DNA from: Rebecca billardiae RCC1528
Taxonomy: Eukaryota; Haptophyta
Reading direction: 5' to 3'
Length of the DNA stretch: 64,000 nt
Assembly (NCBI GenBank): GCA_965240325.2
Contig: OZ251239.1
Coordinates: forward strand, 62,001-126,000
The notes beneath the pieces are model-generated. The model did no database searches. It was not told where the DNA came from and saw only the letters and a program-made list of their open reading frames with translations. The position numbers and the translations under genes are program-made. Below are positions 43,915 to 54,720 of this stretch, piece by piece; position 1 is the stretch's first letter, and every line of letters starts with the position of its first letter.

Positions 43915-44116
43915 GGCCCCTGCACGGCACGCACTCGAGGAACGCTCGCCTGCGACGGCACGCGATCAGCGCTTCTCTTCGTCAGCACCACGGCCGGCAG
44001 CGCCGCGGCGGCATGTGTCGACGACGACGCGCTGGTGAACCACAGAATCGGCGGGATTCCGCGCGAAAACTCGAATAACAGCCGCGAAACCTCGCGGCCA
44101 CTTTCGGCAAAGCAGC
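43915..44116. promoter_or_regulatory. 202-bp bidirectional promoter
   Basis: Between divergent ATGs at 43914 and 44117. It has an AT-richer patch at 44037-44100. Confidence 0.4.
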
Positions 44117-44626
44117 ATGGCGTCGGCGGCGATGACCGCCCTCGACAAGACGCTCGTGGGGTTCGCCTGCCTCTTTGCCTTCGTCGCGCTCGTCTTCGAG
44201 CCGCTCGGGCTCCACATCTGTGGATGGGACGGTCTCGTTGCGTGCAAGGACGTGAGCACCGTCGGCTGGCTCTGGCACCTGTATGCATCGCGCTTCGATC
44301 CGATCTTCCTCAATCTGCCGCTGTGGCTGAAGATCATGAACTCGTTGGACACGCTGCTCTTCAGCTGGGTGTACCTGTCCGTCGCACTGCTGCTCCCAAG
44401 TGGCCGCTTGGACTCGTCGCCTACCTGCAGGGCGCTGGTCTGCGCAGGCGCAGGCGCGCTCCTTTATTCGACCATTGTCTACTTTGCATACGAGCTGATC
44501 GCAGAGCGCGGCCGTGCGGACTTGCCCATGGTCACCCTGATCAACCTGCCCTGGACGCTGTGGCCAGTGGGCGTCCTCTTCCGCCTATCGGCGGCGCCAC
44601 CGACCAGCAAGCGCCGCGTTGCCTGA
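44117..44626 (+). CDS. EXPERA-domain membrane protein, TMEM97/sigma-2-receptor-like
   Basis: 169 aa with four hydrophobic helices: TLVGFACLFAFVALVFEPLG, SLDTLLFSWVYLSVALLLP, RALVCAGAGALLYSTIVYFA and MVTLINLPWTLWPVGVLF. Between helices 1 and 2 lies WHLYASRFDPIFLNLPLWLK, which matches the conserved W-x-x-Y-x-x-x-F-x-DP-x-x-x-x-x-P-x-W segment of EXPERA proteins (TMEM97, TM6SF, EBP). TMEM97 members sit in the ER/endolysosome and act in sterol handling; some EXPERA proteins are sterol isomerases. The short length and four helices favour the TMEM97 branch. The tail (SAAPPTSKRRVA) is basic but lacks a classical KKXX end. Confidence 0.65.
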   Translation: MASAAMTALDKTLVGFACLFAFVALVFEPLGLHICGWDGLVACKDVSTVGWLWHLYASRFDPIFLNLPLWLKIMNSLDTLLFSWVYLSVALLLPSGRLDSSPTCRALVCAGAGALLYSTIVYFAYELIAERGRADLPMVTLINLPWTLWPVGVLFRLSAAPPTSKRRVA

Positions 44627-44759
44627 GCCGACGATATGCGCTGTGCACGCACATGCTGATTTTACTCGGCTCACGAGTCACGGGCACACGGTTCACTGTC
44701 ATACTAGTGTCAGGGGGCCAGAGAGAGTCGTCTCACAGTCAGAGTCACGTCGCGCAGCA

Positions 44760-45505
44760 GCGCAGCAGGTCATATCGTCATCCTCGGACTCGGAGCCGAT
44801 GACGAAGACGAGTCGCGTAGACCTCAGCTATGACTATGTGACACGGCCGCAACGTACTCGGCACTCCGCGAGTCCGCGGCTGCTCCGCCGGAGTGATACC
44901 GATTGGCACTGGCAGCACTTGCTGGACTGTCACTGCGAGAGTGTCGCCCGAGCCGCAGCGAGGCGCGCAAGGTGGAGGCGTGGCGCTGCTGCAGTGACGC
45001 GGCAGCCGCCTGCCGCCTGCCGGCCCAAGCACCGCATCGCCGCCACTTATCAGCACGCGCCGCCGACCTGTTCTGGCCGTACGGGGGCACCGGGGCGTGG
45101 CCATCAATCAGCCGAGGGCTGGTCGACGCGGTCCCAGAACTAGAAGCTGCGTGGGCCAAGCCCAAGTAGTGCCTCGACCTCCACCCGTCCCAGAAAGCCT
45201 CTGATGAGCCCGTCTAAGTCTTCATCGGCTCAGCGGGCTCAAAACCTACCCGTACCGCCCGGAGCGAAGGTTTTGAGCTCAGTGACTATGAAATGGGCTG
45301 GCAACGAATAGCTGCGGGTATTCTTCAATACCAGAAGGCCTTGATGTAGGGGGCTGGGACGGGTGGAATCAATAAGAGACGAACCGCCCGCAGGACGTAG
45401 GGTTCGGGTTTCAGGGTTTTGCCTGCAGCACGTCGGCTTCACCAACCGCCCTTGGCTTCACCCTCACGCAGCACGCCAGGGCTCCTCAACTATACTAGGC
45501 ACGTT
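44760..45505 (+). pseudogene. 3' remnant of a GT31-like glycosyltransferase gene (tandem copy 1)
   Basis: About 44935-45170 is a close copy of 46258-46460 of the intact neighbour, with indels (for example GCCGGCCCAAGCACC for GCCTCCCAAGCACC, and an inserted AATC at about 45106). The C-terminal coding block GCCTGCAGCACGTCGGCTTC recurs at 45421. The frame is broken several times. The DDD core is absent. It ends where copy 2 begins, which shows head-to-tail gene duplication. Confidence 0.65.
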
Positions 45506-45520
45506 CGATTCCAAACGACG

Positions 45521-46597
45521 ATGACGAGCCAACACGCAGAGCTCGAGCGCATCCTCAGCAACGTCCCCTCGCCAAGCGCGCCCACAAAGGTGGACGCAGC
45601 CGCTATCTTTGACGGCGCGGTGCGCACATTTGCTGCACGCTCGCGCGCTGTCTTGCAGAGGTTGCGGGACGAGCGCGCCCAGCGCGCCCAATCGCGGTCG
45701 TCCGCGTCGGGACCGCCCTGGCCAGCTGCCAAGCGCGCGCAGCGCGTCCCATCGCCGCCCCTGCCGCCCTCGCCCTCGCCGCCGCTGCGTGTGCTCATCG
45801 CCCTGATGGGCACCGCCAGCCGGTACGCGCTGCTGCGTGAGCAGCGCGCGCTGGCAGCCGAGTTCCCGCCGCTTCCCAGCGAGCGGCTGGAGGTGCGCCG
45901 GCTGAGGATGGGCGACGTGGAGTGCGCCGGCCAGGCGGCGCTCGATGCCAGCCTCACTCACTGTGGTGACGACTGCCCTTCGGCTCACGACGCCCGCGCC
46001 TGCTACGCGTGACGCTGGGTGAGTGCCGTCGCCGTGGCCAACCGCACTCGAAGCACCGACAGCGGCGGCGGCGGCGCGGGCAGCGGTGCCACCGCTGGCG
46101 TTGGGTGGGACTGGGACTGGCTGCTGCTCGGCGACGACGACACGCTCGTCATGGTCGACGGGCTGCGCGCCGGGCTCGCGGGCGTGGACGCGCGCGTGCC
46201 GCTCGCGCTCTCTGCGGTCCACGGGCTGCTCAACCGCACCGTGTTCAGCTCCGAGGCGATGCGAGAGTGTCGCCCGAGCCGCAGCAAGGCGCGCAAGGTG
46301 GAGGCGTGGCGCTGCTGCACTGACGCGGCAGCCGCCTGCCGCCTGCCTCCCAAGCACCGCATCGCCACTTTGCACGCGCCGCACCTGTTCTGGCCGTACG
46401 GGGGCACGGGCGTGGCCATCAGCCGAGGGCTGGTCGACGCGGTCCCAGAAGCTGCGTGGGCCAAGTGCCTACGGCTGGGGGTCCTCAAGGGACGGAAAAC
46501 CGCGCAGGACTTAGGGCTTGGGCTGTGCCTGCAGCACGTCGGCTTCACCCTCACGCAGCACGCCAGGCTCAGCAACTATACGTTGCACGTTCGATAG
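45521..46597 (+). CDS. GT31/Fringe-like glycosyltransferase (tandem copy 2, intact)
   Basis: The ATG at 45521 gives [20 protein letters not shown]. One frame runs to a TGA at 46010, but a 75-nt intron 46009-46083 (GTGACG...GGGCAG) removes it and keeps phase, giving 333 aa. The catalytic core is [20 protein letters not shown] (DxD-type metal site, about residues 181-183), followed by [17 protein letters not shown], the conserved glycine-rich acceptor loop of the Fringe/C1GalT/beta-3-galactosyltransferase group. A Cys pair ([20 protein letters not shown]) lies between. It would transfer sugar from a UDP-sugar to glycoproteins in the Golgi, but no N-terminal TM anchor is visible, so the true start may lie upstream. 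Without the intron the gene would be a nonsense-truncated pseudogene. Confidence 0.6.
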
Positions 46598-46608
46598 TCC
46601 AAACGACG

Positions 46609-46770
46609 ATGATTAGCCAACGCGCAGAGCTCGAGCGCATCCTCAGCAACGTCTCCTCGCCAAGCGCGCCCACAAAGGTGGACGCAGCCGCTGTCTTTGA
46701 CGGCGCGGTGCGCACGTTTGCTGCACGCTCGCGTGCTATCTTGCAGAGTATGCGGGATGCCAAGCACTGA
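46609..46770 (+). pseudogene. 5' fragment of the GT31-like gene (tandem copy 3)
   Basis: The ATG at 46609 opens [20 protein letters not shown] and continues ...[19 protein letters not shown], then a stop. It is a near-copy of the first 50 codons of copy 2. Homology ends about 55 bp before the long TA microsatellite, so the rest of the gene was lost or never copied. Confidence 0.7.
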
Positions 46771-46823
46771 AGAGTGAAGCAGCAGTCGACTTTGGGCGGG
46801 GACCCTTCGCATCGTGTAATAAA

Positions 46824-47025
<202 letters not shown>

Positions 47026-47335
47026 TGCTGTAGCTTATACTCCGCGACGATCGTCGATCGAGATAGCGCAGCGGCAGCATGATGATGCCGCGATGAAAAA
47101 AATTAAACTGCGCGGGGGCCTGGCGGCCTTGTGGCTTGTCCCGGTAGGCTGGTCCGGAACATGCAGCGCGTCTAGGACGCTGACGGAGAAGCTGGTTAGG
47201 GCCGGCAGACCCGACGACGATGGGACGAGTCGCACACGAATAACAGTGCGATGCCGAATGTGATCTAACTATATCATCTATATCTATATCTATATATCTA
47301 TATCTATAGAGATATATATTATACACATATATATA

Positions 47336-49372
47336 CACAGTGAACAAAAACGGGATTCTCGTTACCGTAACCCGTCCGACACGAGCCGATTTTCGGGGAA
47401 TTTCTCGCGCGGGCCGCACGAGCGCACAGACGGCGCTACGGTGGTCGCGCAGGCGCCTGGCGAGTGCCCCGGGCATGGGACTGCAACATCCCACCCAGCC
47501 TCCCCATCCCTCCGCCCCTCTCTGCCTCGCCGGGTTGCACGCGGCTGGCCGGTCACGTAGCTCGTGGTGAGCCATTCGTGAGCGTGGAGCCCTGCTGCTC
47601 AGTGCGGCGATGCAGCGAGGCGAAGCGGCGCGTAAGATGGCGCATCTTACTCCGAATGCAGTCTGCTACCAGCACAGCCGCCCTCGCCGGAGTGCCTGGT
47701 CGTCACCTTCGTCGTGTGCACGTGTCGCGCGCTGCCCATCAACGAGCGATCGTAAGCCTTCTCCGGAGCCATTCAAACACGCTCGTCCTCGACGATGCGT
47801 GCGCGAGGCACCGCGCGAGCGCGGGAGCGGCCCTTCCTAGCGTAGACCTGCACGGCCATCCACCTCGCCACAGCCTGCCATGTCACACTCCTGGCCCCAC
47901 ACACACTGCTCGCGTGCCGCGTGCCGGCCGGTCGACTAGCCAGACAGAAGGGTGCACAGATATTTTCGACTGCGAGGAGACGGCGGCGAGCACAGGCGCG
48001 CAGCGCCGTCCCGCGCTTCATTGGGATGTTCTAGACCAGTCGCGCGCCCGCGGCACCGCACCCGCCCTCTCCGCGTCGCGTGCCACTCCACACCGCGCGC
48101 GTGGCTCTCGACGTGTACGTCGAGGCCATCTTGCGGCCGATTCGTACCCGCATGTATTCAACAAATACGACAAATCGCCGAGCTGAACGCACCTCGTCGC
48201 GCGATGGCATGGTCGCGCTGTTGGACGTCGCTCGCCGCAGGAAAATCGGTACGCGACGAGAGCACGGCGCACGCGCACGGCGCGGCGTGGGAGGCGGGGC
48301 GGTGGTGTCCTCGAGCCATCCCGCCCACGCCGCGGTGCGCCAGCCGCCACCTCGCCGCGCCGTGGCCCATGCCGCGCGGCAGGTGTCGACCAGACCGACC
48401 TTGCCGCCCAAAAGAGGGCCGCACCGGAAATTCTGTATTTGTTGAATACGGACTTACCCATGTGCCCGCGGTGCGGCGGCGCCCGCGGCGGCGGCATGGC
48501 GCGGCGGCGGCGGCGCGGGCAGCCTGACGGGCCAGATAAGGCGCGCCAGGTCGGGGCGATCGTGATGGGATGGTTCCATACGCATCAGTGCGTGCTCCTG
48601 TGCATCTCAAGAGCGCGCTGGGCGCCCTCTCTCGCGCCTATGCCCATCCCACGCGGTCTGAGAAGCCTCCCGGTTTGGCCATTGTCGTGCCGTGCTCGGT
48701 CGTGGCTGCCCGGCGGGTCGGAGAGGTCGAGGCGAGCCGGGTCGTTCGCGACGGACAATGCCTATGGGTCATGGCGAGTGCCAGCACGCAGCTCGGGCGC
48801 GCGCCCGGCGCCTCCTCGCCGCGCTACATCCACACCAAGATCTGGCCCAAAACCAGGCTTCAAGAGCGAAACTCAGTCTGGGAGCTCCTCAGGCCGCTGT
48901 GTGCGGTTTGAAGGCGCGCAAACTTGTGGAGCGGGTGCCCACATGGGTTGAGCACAATGCGACGTTGCGTTTTTCCGCGACACACCACTTCCTCGCCTCT
49001 CCGCGCGCGTGCCGTGCGGCTCCCGTGAACTCATCTTAACAGGTCACGTGTGGCCGCCCGTGGGGCGAGGGTGGGCGAGGAGGGGCGGGCGAGGGTGACG
49101 CCGCCCCGAGGAACCGCCTTGGCAAGCCGGCCGACGCCTCGCAGCCCCCCTCGCGGCAGTCATGCGCGCACGCCCGCCGCTCGGAGCGCGCCATCGATTC
49201 GAATGGGCGTGCGCACGACCGACCATGCTCAAACGGCTTCCGGCCCGATCTTTCTCCACTGTGCGCGGCGCGAAGTGCCGCGAACGGGGCATGAAAAAAA
49301 TTCCAGCGCATCCCCACTGGGCGGAAGTGCGGACGGGTTACGGTAACGCCGAAAATCGATTTCTTTACTGTG
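47336..49372. mobile_element. TA-flanked inverted-repeat element, mariner-like MITE candidate
   Basis: The left end reads TA|CACAGTGAAC and the right end, reverse-complemented, TA|CACAGTAAAG. Both contain a shared 19-bp block CGTTACCGTAACCCGTCCG (47360-47378; inverted at 49330-49348). The TA on both sides fits a Tc1/mariner-type target duplication. No transposase frame was seen in the 2.0-kb body. A further 15-bp inverted pair GTATTCAACAAATAC (48154-48168; 48435-48449) marks a possible nested insertion. Confidence 0.5.
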
Positions 49373-49934
49373 TATCGGTTGTGCTGGCGCGGTCTTGCTG
49401 CGCTCTTCTTGCCATCAAGGCGGCGCATGCTGTGGAAGCCTGATGTGGATGTCAGGACGTGAGGCGCGTTCGCAGCCCGAGGGCGAGGGCCCCGCCCGCG
49501 AGGGCGATCCGTCTCGCGCGCGACAAGCCGGTCGCGTGCTGCCCGAATAATTATATATATATAGAGAGAGAGAGCGTATATAGTGTTTTATTAGTAGTAG
49601 TTTAATCACTGCTGAGCAGATGCTATTGGTATAATTTAAAATAATATTATAATGTAATTTGATCGCGCAGCCGCTGCTACTCATGCTGCTAGGTCTCTCT
49701 AATCTCTTCCGTCTTCGGAGTTCGGAGAGCGTGCGATGAAGGATGGCGCGGCAACCTGCCACCGTGAGCCTTACGCACGTTAAAACAAATAAACTGTAAT
49801 CTCGCCTGCCTGAGCTGTGTGCGTCTCCGTTATTCTTAGTATCAGTCAACTGTATTACTGTCACTTGTCAGACCGTCGGCTACCACTATCGATGCGCACC
49901 GCGGTGCGGCCAGCAGCGACGGCGGTGCGGACCC
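49373..49934. other. Intergenic, AT-rich
   Basis: 3' flank of the RJL GTPase gene. A TA then (AG)n patch is at 49552-49574, and AT-rich sequence runs from 49575 to 49680. No gene was recognised. Confidence 0.4.
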
Positions 49935-50678
49935 TCACAACTTCAGCCTCTCGACGACCATCGCGAAGAGCTCGTGGAACATCTCCTGCACGTTGTCCCC
50001 GTCCTTGGCCGTCGTCTCAAAGTAGGGCATGCCATGCTTCTTGGCGAATGCCCGGCCCTCCTCCTCCTTGACCACGCGATGGCCTGAGTCGGTCTTGTTG
50101 CCCACCACGACGTACGCGGTGTCCTTCGCGCCGTGCTCGGCCGCCTCTTTCAGCCAGTACTCCATGGCCTCGAAGGACTTGCGCGAATTGATGTCGTACA
50201 CGACAATGCCCTGCCGCCAGTGGGCGCGCAAGGCGGGGCGCAGCGCGGTTGGGAGTGCGGCGTTGTACCGGGCCGCGCGCGCACAGTCGCGCGCCAGCGC
50301 GCACCCCCTGCGCATCCTTGTAGAACTCGTTGCGGATCTCGGAGTACTCCTCGCCACCGGCCAGGTCCCAGAAGTTCACCTTCACCTCCTTGCCGCGCAC
50401 CTTGATCGGCTTGACGCCGTAGTCCACGCCGATCGTCGCCACGTACTTGGACACAAACTGCGCGCGCGCCGGGCGAGCGTGCGGCGATCGGGGGCGGTGA
50501 TGCGCGCGCGCGAGGCACGCGAGCCGCGTGCGACGATCGGCGCGAGACGGCGCACCCGCTGCTCGCAGTAACGCTTGATCAGGCAGCTCTTCCCCACTGC
50601 CGGATCTCCGAGCGAGATGATCTTGATGCGCGTGCTCGGGGCCAACGGCGGGATGGTCGTCCGGTTTGGCCGGTCCAT
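49935..50678 (-). CDS. RJL/RBJ (DNAJC27-like) small GTPase, no J domain
   Basis: Three exons: 50678-50556, 50457-50305 and 50210-49935, giving 183 aa (both donors GTGCGC). P-loop GDPAVGKS at residues 24-31, switch region VATIGVDYGVKPIKV, DLAGGEEY at 72-79, NKTD at 130-133 and ETTAK at 157-161. The phrases KSCLIKRYCEQR, FVSKYVATIGVDYGV and IRNEFYKDAQG are diagnostic of the RJL family (RBJ/DNAJC27). The catalytic Gln of Ras (DTAGQE) is Gly here, so intrinsic GTP hydrolysis is probably weak, as known for RJLs. The protein ends VVERLKL, with no prenylation cysteine and no C-terminal J domain. The exon 2/3 join adds one extra Gly (DAQG-GIVV) if canonical GT-AG is used. An alternative ATG lies at 50693. 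Confidence 0.8.
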
Positions 50679-51441
50679 CGCGCTCAGGCCCATGCAGGGC
50701 GCAGCGTCTGGTGCCGCTCCGCCTCGCGCGAGCGGGGCGCACGGCCCGGCTTCAGCCCCTCAGCGCTCGCCACACGCCCGTGCAGCACGGGCTGCCGTTA
50801 GCGAGCGTGAAGCGGCGGCCCTGCTTGCAGGTTGCTCCTCCGCCCGGGCCGGCCAGCTCCGGCCAGCTTGCCCGGTGAAAATGTTGCGAGCCAGCGAGGG
50901 AGAAATCTACAAATCCGAAACTCGCGAAAATGGCAGCAGCAGGCGCAGGCTTCAAGTACAGTCCCCTCAACAATTGGTTACCCTTGTGTTTAGCTGTCTA
51001 TACCAGCTCAGTCACTGTTTGAGGCCCACTGCTGCATGCTATCTGTTACTGCACCTATAGCCCTCACAGACCAGGTGGGTATGAGCTGGGCGGGTGTGTG
51101 GGCTGAGTCAGTCAGATAAATTGAATGCAGGTGCACAACCGGCTGACGGGTGCTGCGCGGGGGTGCTGGACCACCACGAGGGCAGGCTGGGATGGAAATT
51201 CACCCCCTGAGCAGGCTATGGGCTGGCTGGCTGGGAGTGTAGCAGCTGTATAGTGGGCCCTGGCGCTGCAGCTGGATGGCCTTTGATACTGCCTAGCAGC
51301 CAGCCTAGCAGCACAGCCTGGCGTGAGCAGTGCGGTTTCAGTGCGCAGGCCACGTCTCTGCGGGTGGTGGTCGGGGAATGGCCACCACAGTGCACCAGAT
51401 GCACCTAGCCTGCCAGCGGCCCACCTGCTGATTGGGTATGC

Positions 51442-51497
51442 CCTGTAGCACAGCACACGAGGCTCCGCCGAAAATCAGCGGCGCGCTGTGCTACAGG
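51442..51497. other. Strong stem-loop in the terminal repeat
   Basis: A 13-bp perfect stem CCTGTAGCACAGC (51442-51454) pairs with 51485-51497, with an inner CCGC/GCGG stem. It is repeated in the second terminal repeat at 54158-54213. Confidence 0.7.
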
Positions 51498-52312
51498 CTG
51501 GGCTGAAAGGGGTGTGGGAGCCAGTCGAGAGCCTGTCGGCCACTGTCACGTCCGAGCTGGCCGGCTTCACGTGCTGCCCAGAGGAGTCCTCCAATTGTCA
51601 CTCACCCGGCTGAAGTCATGATGGGTGGGTGCAGCTCGACCGAATGGAGAGTGCTGGGGCCGCAGGTGCCCGTCATGCAAGCCTAGGCGGCCAGGAGAAG
51701 GTGTGATGTGCAGGTGTGCTCTCCATAGGGTAATTTATTGTTGAGAGGACTGTGCTGATTGCACGAGGAGGCGTCTCAGGGCAGCCGTGCTTTGCGGGCA
51801 GCTTGGCGATGTGTTGAACGTCTGGAATCACCGCCTGGAAGCCGGCCATCACGCGCCCCATTTTATAGAGGGCTGTTGGGGTGCCACGTGAGCATCCACA
51901 ATCGCATGCGCACGGGGGCGAGCGCACGAGCGGCGGAGTGTGGCGCACAGTCACTGCTCAGCCGGCGTGGGCTCTTTTGAGAGCCCGCTCGAGCGCGGCC
52001 TTGCCCGTGCCATGCACGCGCGCGTCACGCCGCGTCGCCTGGGGATAGGAACGCGCGCTGCTGCCACGTGCGTGACTCCTCGCCGCCAAGTCGCCATCAT
52101 GTTGTGCCCGCGCCGCGAGGCTCTTCAGCCAAGGATGAGCCTTTCAAAACCACGGATGACTGTTAAAGTACTGACCATGACTGTACGTATCGTACCATTT
52201 GTAAGACCCGCCGGCGCCGCCGGTCGGCGGGCGTCCACCCGCGGCCGGGCCCGGTCCAGACCGAACGGCCGGTCGGCTCATCAGAAGCTTCCGGGTAATG
52301 TAAAGAGAGCAA

Positions 52313-52498
52313 TCAAGCCCGGCCGCCCTCGGCATCGGCACGATGGGTGAGGTTCCCGTTGGTGAAGGCGCTCGTGCCAAGGTTGGATGCAAGCACGGCA
52401 AAGTGCCCCGCCTTGAGAAGCACACGCACGTCGTGCTGACGTTCAACGGCGGCGTGGGCGAATTCACGGAAGAAGTCGATCAACATCGGCTGTGCCAC
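52313..52498 (-). other. Short coding-like stretch inside the mobile element
   Basis: A 61-codon minus frame reads MLIDFFREFAHAAVERQHDV and LLKAGHFAVLASNLGTSAFT, normal in composition. It may be a captured gene fragment. No family was recognised. Confidence 0.25.
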
Positions 52499-53460
52499 TC
52501 ACGGCAGCTGGCGGCTGGCGGCTGGCGGCTGGCGGCTGGCGGCTGGCGGCTGACGACTGGCGACTGATCGGTCGGCTGATCGGCATGGGCGCCCCCCGTG
52601 CGGCCCAACGGCACGCTCTCGCGCGCGTCGGGCTCGGCGCAGCCTCCGCTCACGCTGAATCAACTGCTGGAGGCGCGACAGAGTCGATCAATATCGGTTG
52701 CCACTCACGACAGCTGGCTGCTGGCGGCTGGCGGCTGACGACTGGCGGCTGATCGGTCGGCTGATCGGTATGAGCGGCCCCCGTGCTGCCCAACGGCACG
52801 CTCACGCGCGCGTCGAGCTCGGCGCAGCCCCCGCTCACGCTGAATCAACTGCTGGAGGCGCGACAGAGTCGATCAATATCGGTTGCCACTCACGACAGCT
52901 GGCTGCTGGCGGCTGGCGGCTGACGACTGGCGGCTGATCGGTCGGCTGATCGGTATGAGCGGCCCCCGTGCTGCCCAACGGCACGCTCACGCGCGCGTCG
53001 AGCTCGGCGCAGCCCCCGCTCACGCTGAATCAACTGCTGGAGGCGCGACAGAGTCGATCAATATCGGCTGTGCCACTCACGACAGCTGGCTGCTGGCGGC
53101 TGGCGGCTGACGACTGGCGGCTGATCCGTCGGCTGATCGGTATGAGCGGCCTCCGTGCTGCCCAACGGCACGCTCACGCGCGCGTCGGGCTCGGCGCAGC
53201 CCCCGCTCACGCTGAATCAACTGCTGGAGGCGCGACAGAGTTGATCAATATCGGCTGTGCCACTCACGACAGCTGGCTGCTGGCGGCTGGCGGCTGACGA
53301 CTGGCGGCTGATCGGTCGGCTGATCGGTATGAGCGGCCTCCGTGCTGCCCAACGGCACGCTCACGCGCGCGTCGGGCTCGGCGCAGCCCCCGCTCACGCT
53401 GAATCAGCGGCTAGGGGCGCGCCAGAGTCGATCAACATCGGCTGTGCCACTCACTGACAG
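52487..53460 (+). repeat. Five-copy tandem repeat, ~186-bp unit
   Basis: The unit includes GTGCCACTCACGACAGCTGG, a (GGCGGCT)n run, GATCGGTCGGCTGATCGG, CCCAACGGCACGCTCACGCG and GAGTCGATCAATATCGG. It lies inside the 3.5-kb mobile element. The first copy is longest because of extra GGCGGCT units. Confidence 0.75.
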
Positions 53461-54720
53461 CTGACGGCTGGCTGCTGTGGGCTAGCGGCTGACTTATCTG
53501 GGCCCCTGCGCGGCCATCAGTGGCCTGGAGGCTGCATAGTGGCGCGTTGTGGAGCCGAACAGACTACTAGAAGACGCTATAGCTACATTAGGGCGTTTGG
53601 ATCGCCAGCTGCGCTCGACTTTGCAGCCCCTGCCTCGCAGCACTCAGCAGCCTCAGCAATGAGCTGTCGGCGATCAGTCCCCTCAACAATTGGTTACCCT
53701 TGTGTTTAGCTGTCTATACCAGCTCAGTCACTGTTTGAGGCCCACTGCTGCATGCTATCTGTTACTGCACCTATAGCCCTCACAGACCAGGTGGGTATGA
53801 GCTGGGCGGGTGTGTGGGCTGAGTCAGTCAGATAAATTGAATGCAGGTGCACAACCGGCTGACGGGTGCTGCGCGGGGGTGCTGGACCACCACGAGGGCA
53901 GGCTGGGATGGAAATTCACCCCCTGAGCAGGCTATGGGCTGGCTGGCTGGGAGTGTAGCAGCTGTATAGTGGGCCCTGGCGCTGCAGCTGGATGGCCTTT
54001 GATACTGCCTAGCAGCCAGCCTAGCAGCACAGCCTGGCGTGAGCAGTGCGGTTTCAGTGCGCAGGCCACGTCTCTGCGGGTGGTGGTCGGGGAATGGCCA
54101 CCACAGTGCACCAGATGCACCTAGCCTGCCAGCGGCCCACCTGCTGATTGGGTATGCCCTGTAGCACAGCACACGAGGCTCCGCCGAAAATCAGCGGCGC
54201 GCTGTGCTACAGGCTGGGCTGAAAGGGGTGTGGGAGCCAGTCGAGAGCCTGTCGGCCACTGTCACGTCCGAGCTGGCCGGCTTCACGTGCTGCCCAGAGG
54301 AGTCCTCCAATTGTCACTCACCCGGCTGAAGTCATGATGGGTGGGTGCAGCTCGACCGAATGGAGAGTGCTGGGGCCGCAGGTGCCCGTCATGCAAGCCT
54401 AGGCGGCCAGGAGAAGGTGTGATGTGCAGGTGTGCTCTCCATAGGGTAATTTATTGTTGAGAGGACTGTAGTTCAACCGGTGCCTGGCGACGCGACGGTG
54501 GCGAGAGTGAATCAGAATCCTCTGTTGACTTGTAATACTATATAGCGCGCGGTAGACGCCCGAGGTGCATCGGGTGCTAATGGGTCAGACGGATGGACGA
54601 GCAGTGGACGACCACGGGCTGAAGCAGCAGTCCGCATCATGACAGTCATGTGCCAGCGCATGCGGCTGCGCGCGCGGCGCCGCGCGGCGCGCGCGGCCAT
54701 CAATCTGGTCGCTCGCGCTG

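Larger units (their letters stand above)
50959..54468. mobile_element. 3.5-kb element with 794-bp terminal direct repeats
   Basis: 50959-51752 and 53675-54468 are apparently identical direct repeats, offset 2716 bp. Each starts CAGTCCCCTCAACAAT and ends in the near-inverse ATTGTTGAGAGGACTG. The whole unit is flanked by TA on both outer sides (50957-50958; 54469-54470), while the inner borders lack it. The interior (51753-53674) has no reverse transcriptase, integrase or transposase frame, and holds a ~186-bp tandem array. It could be a LARD/TRIM-like LTR element with unusual CAGT...ACTG ends, or two copies of a TIR element that moved as a composite. The perfect repeat identity suggests recent activity. 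Confidence 0.65.

Noticed and set aside
45396-45420. TAGGGTTCGGGTTTCAGGG-like text resembling telomere repeats
   Set aside because: The paralogous copy at 46507-46525 has ordinary coding sequence at the same place, so this is drift in a pseudogene; no flanking duplication.
46010-46012. In-frame TGA in the glycosyltransferase as a selenocysteine codon or nonsense mutation
   Set aside because: A phase-compatible 75-nt GT-AG intron covers it and gives a better protein.
52487-53460. Regular repeats as a CRISPR array
   Set aside because: Units are contiguous ~186-bp tandem copies without unique spacers, in a eukaryotic genome.
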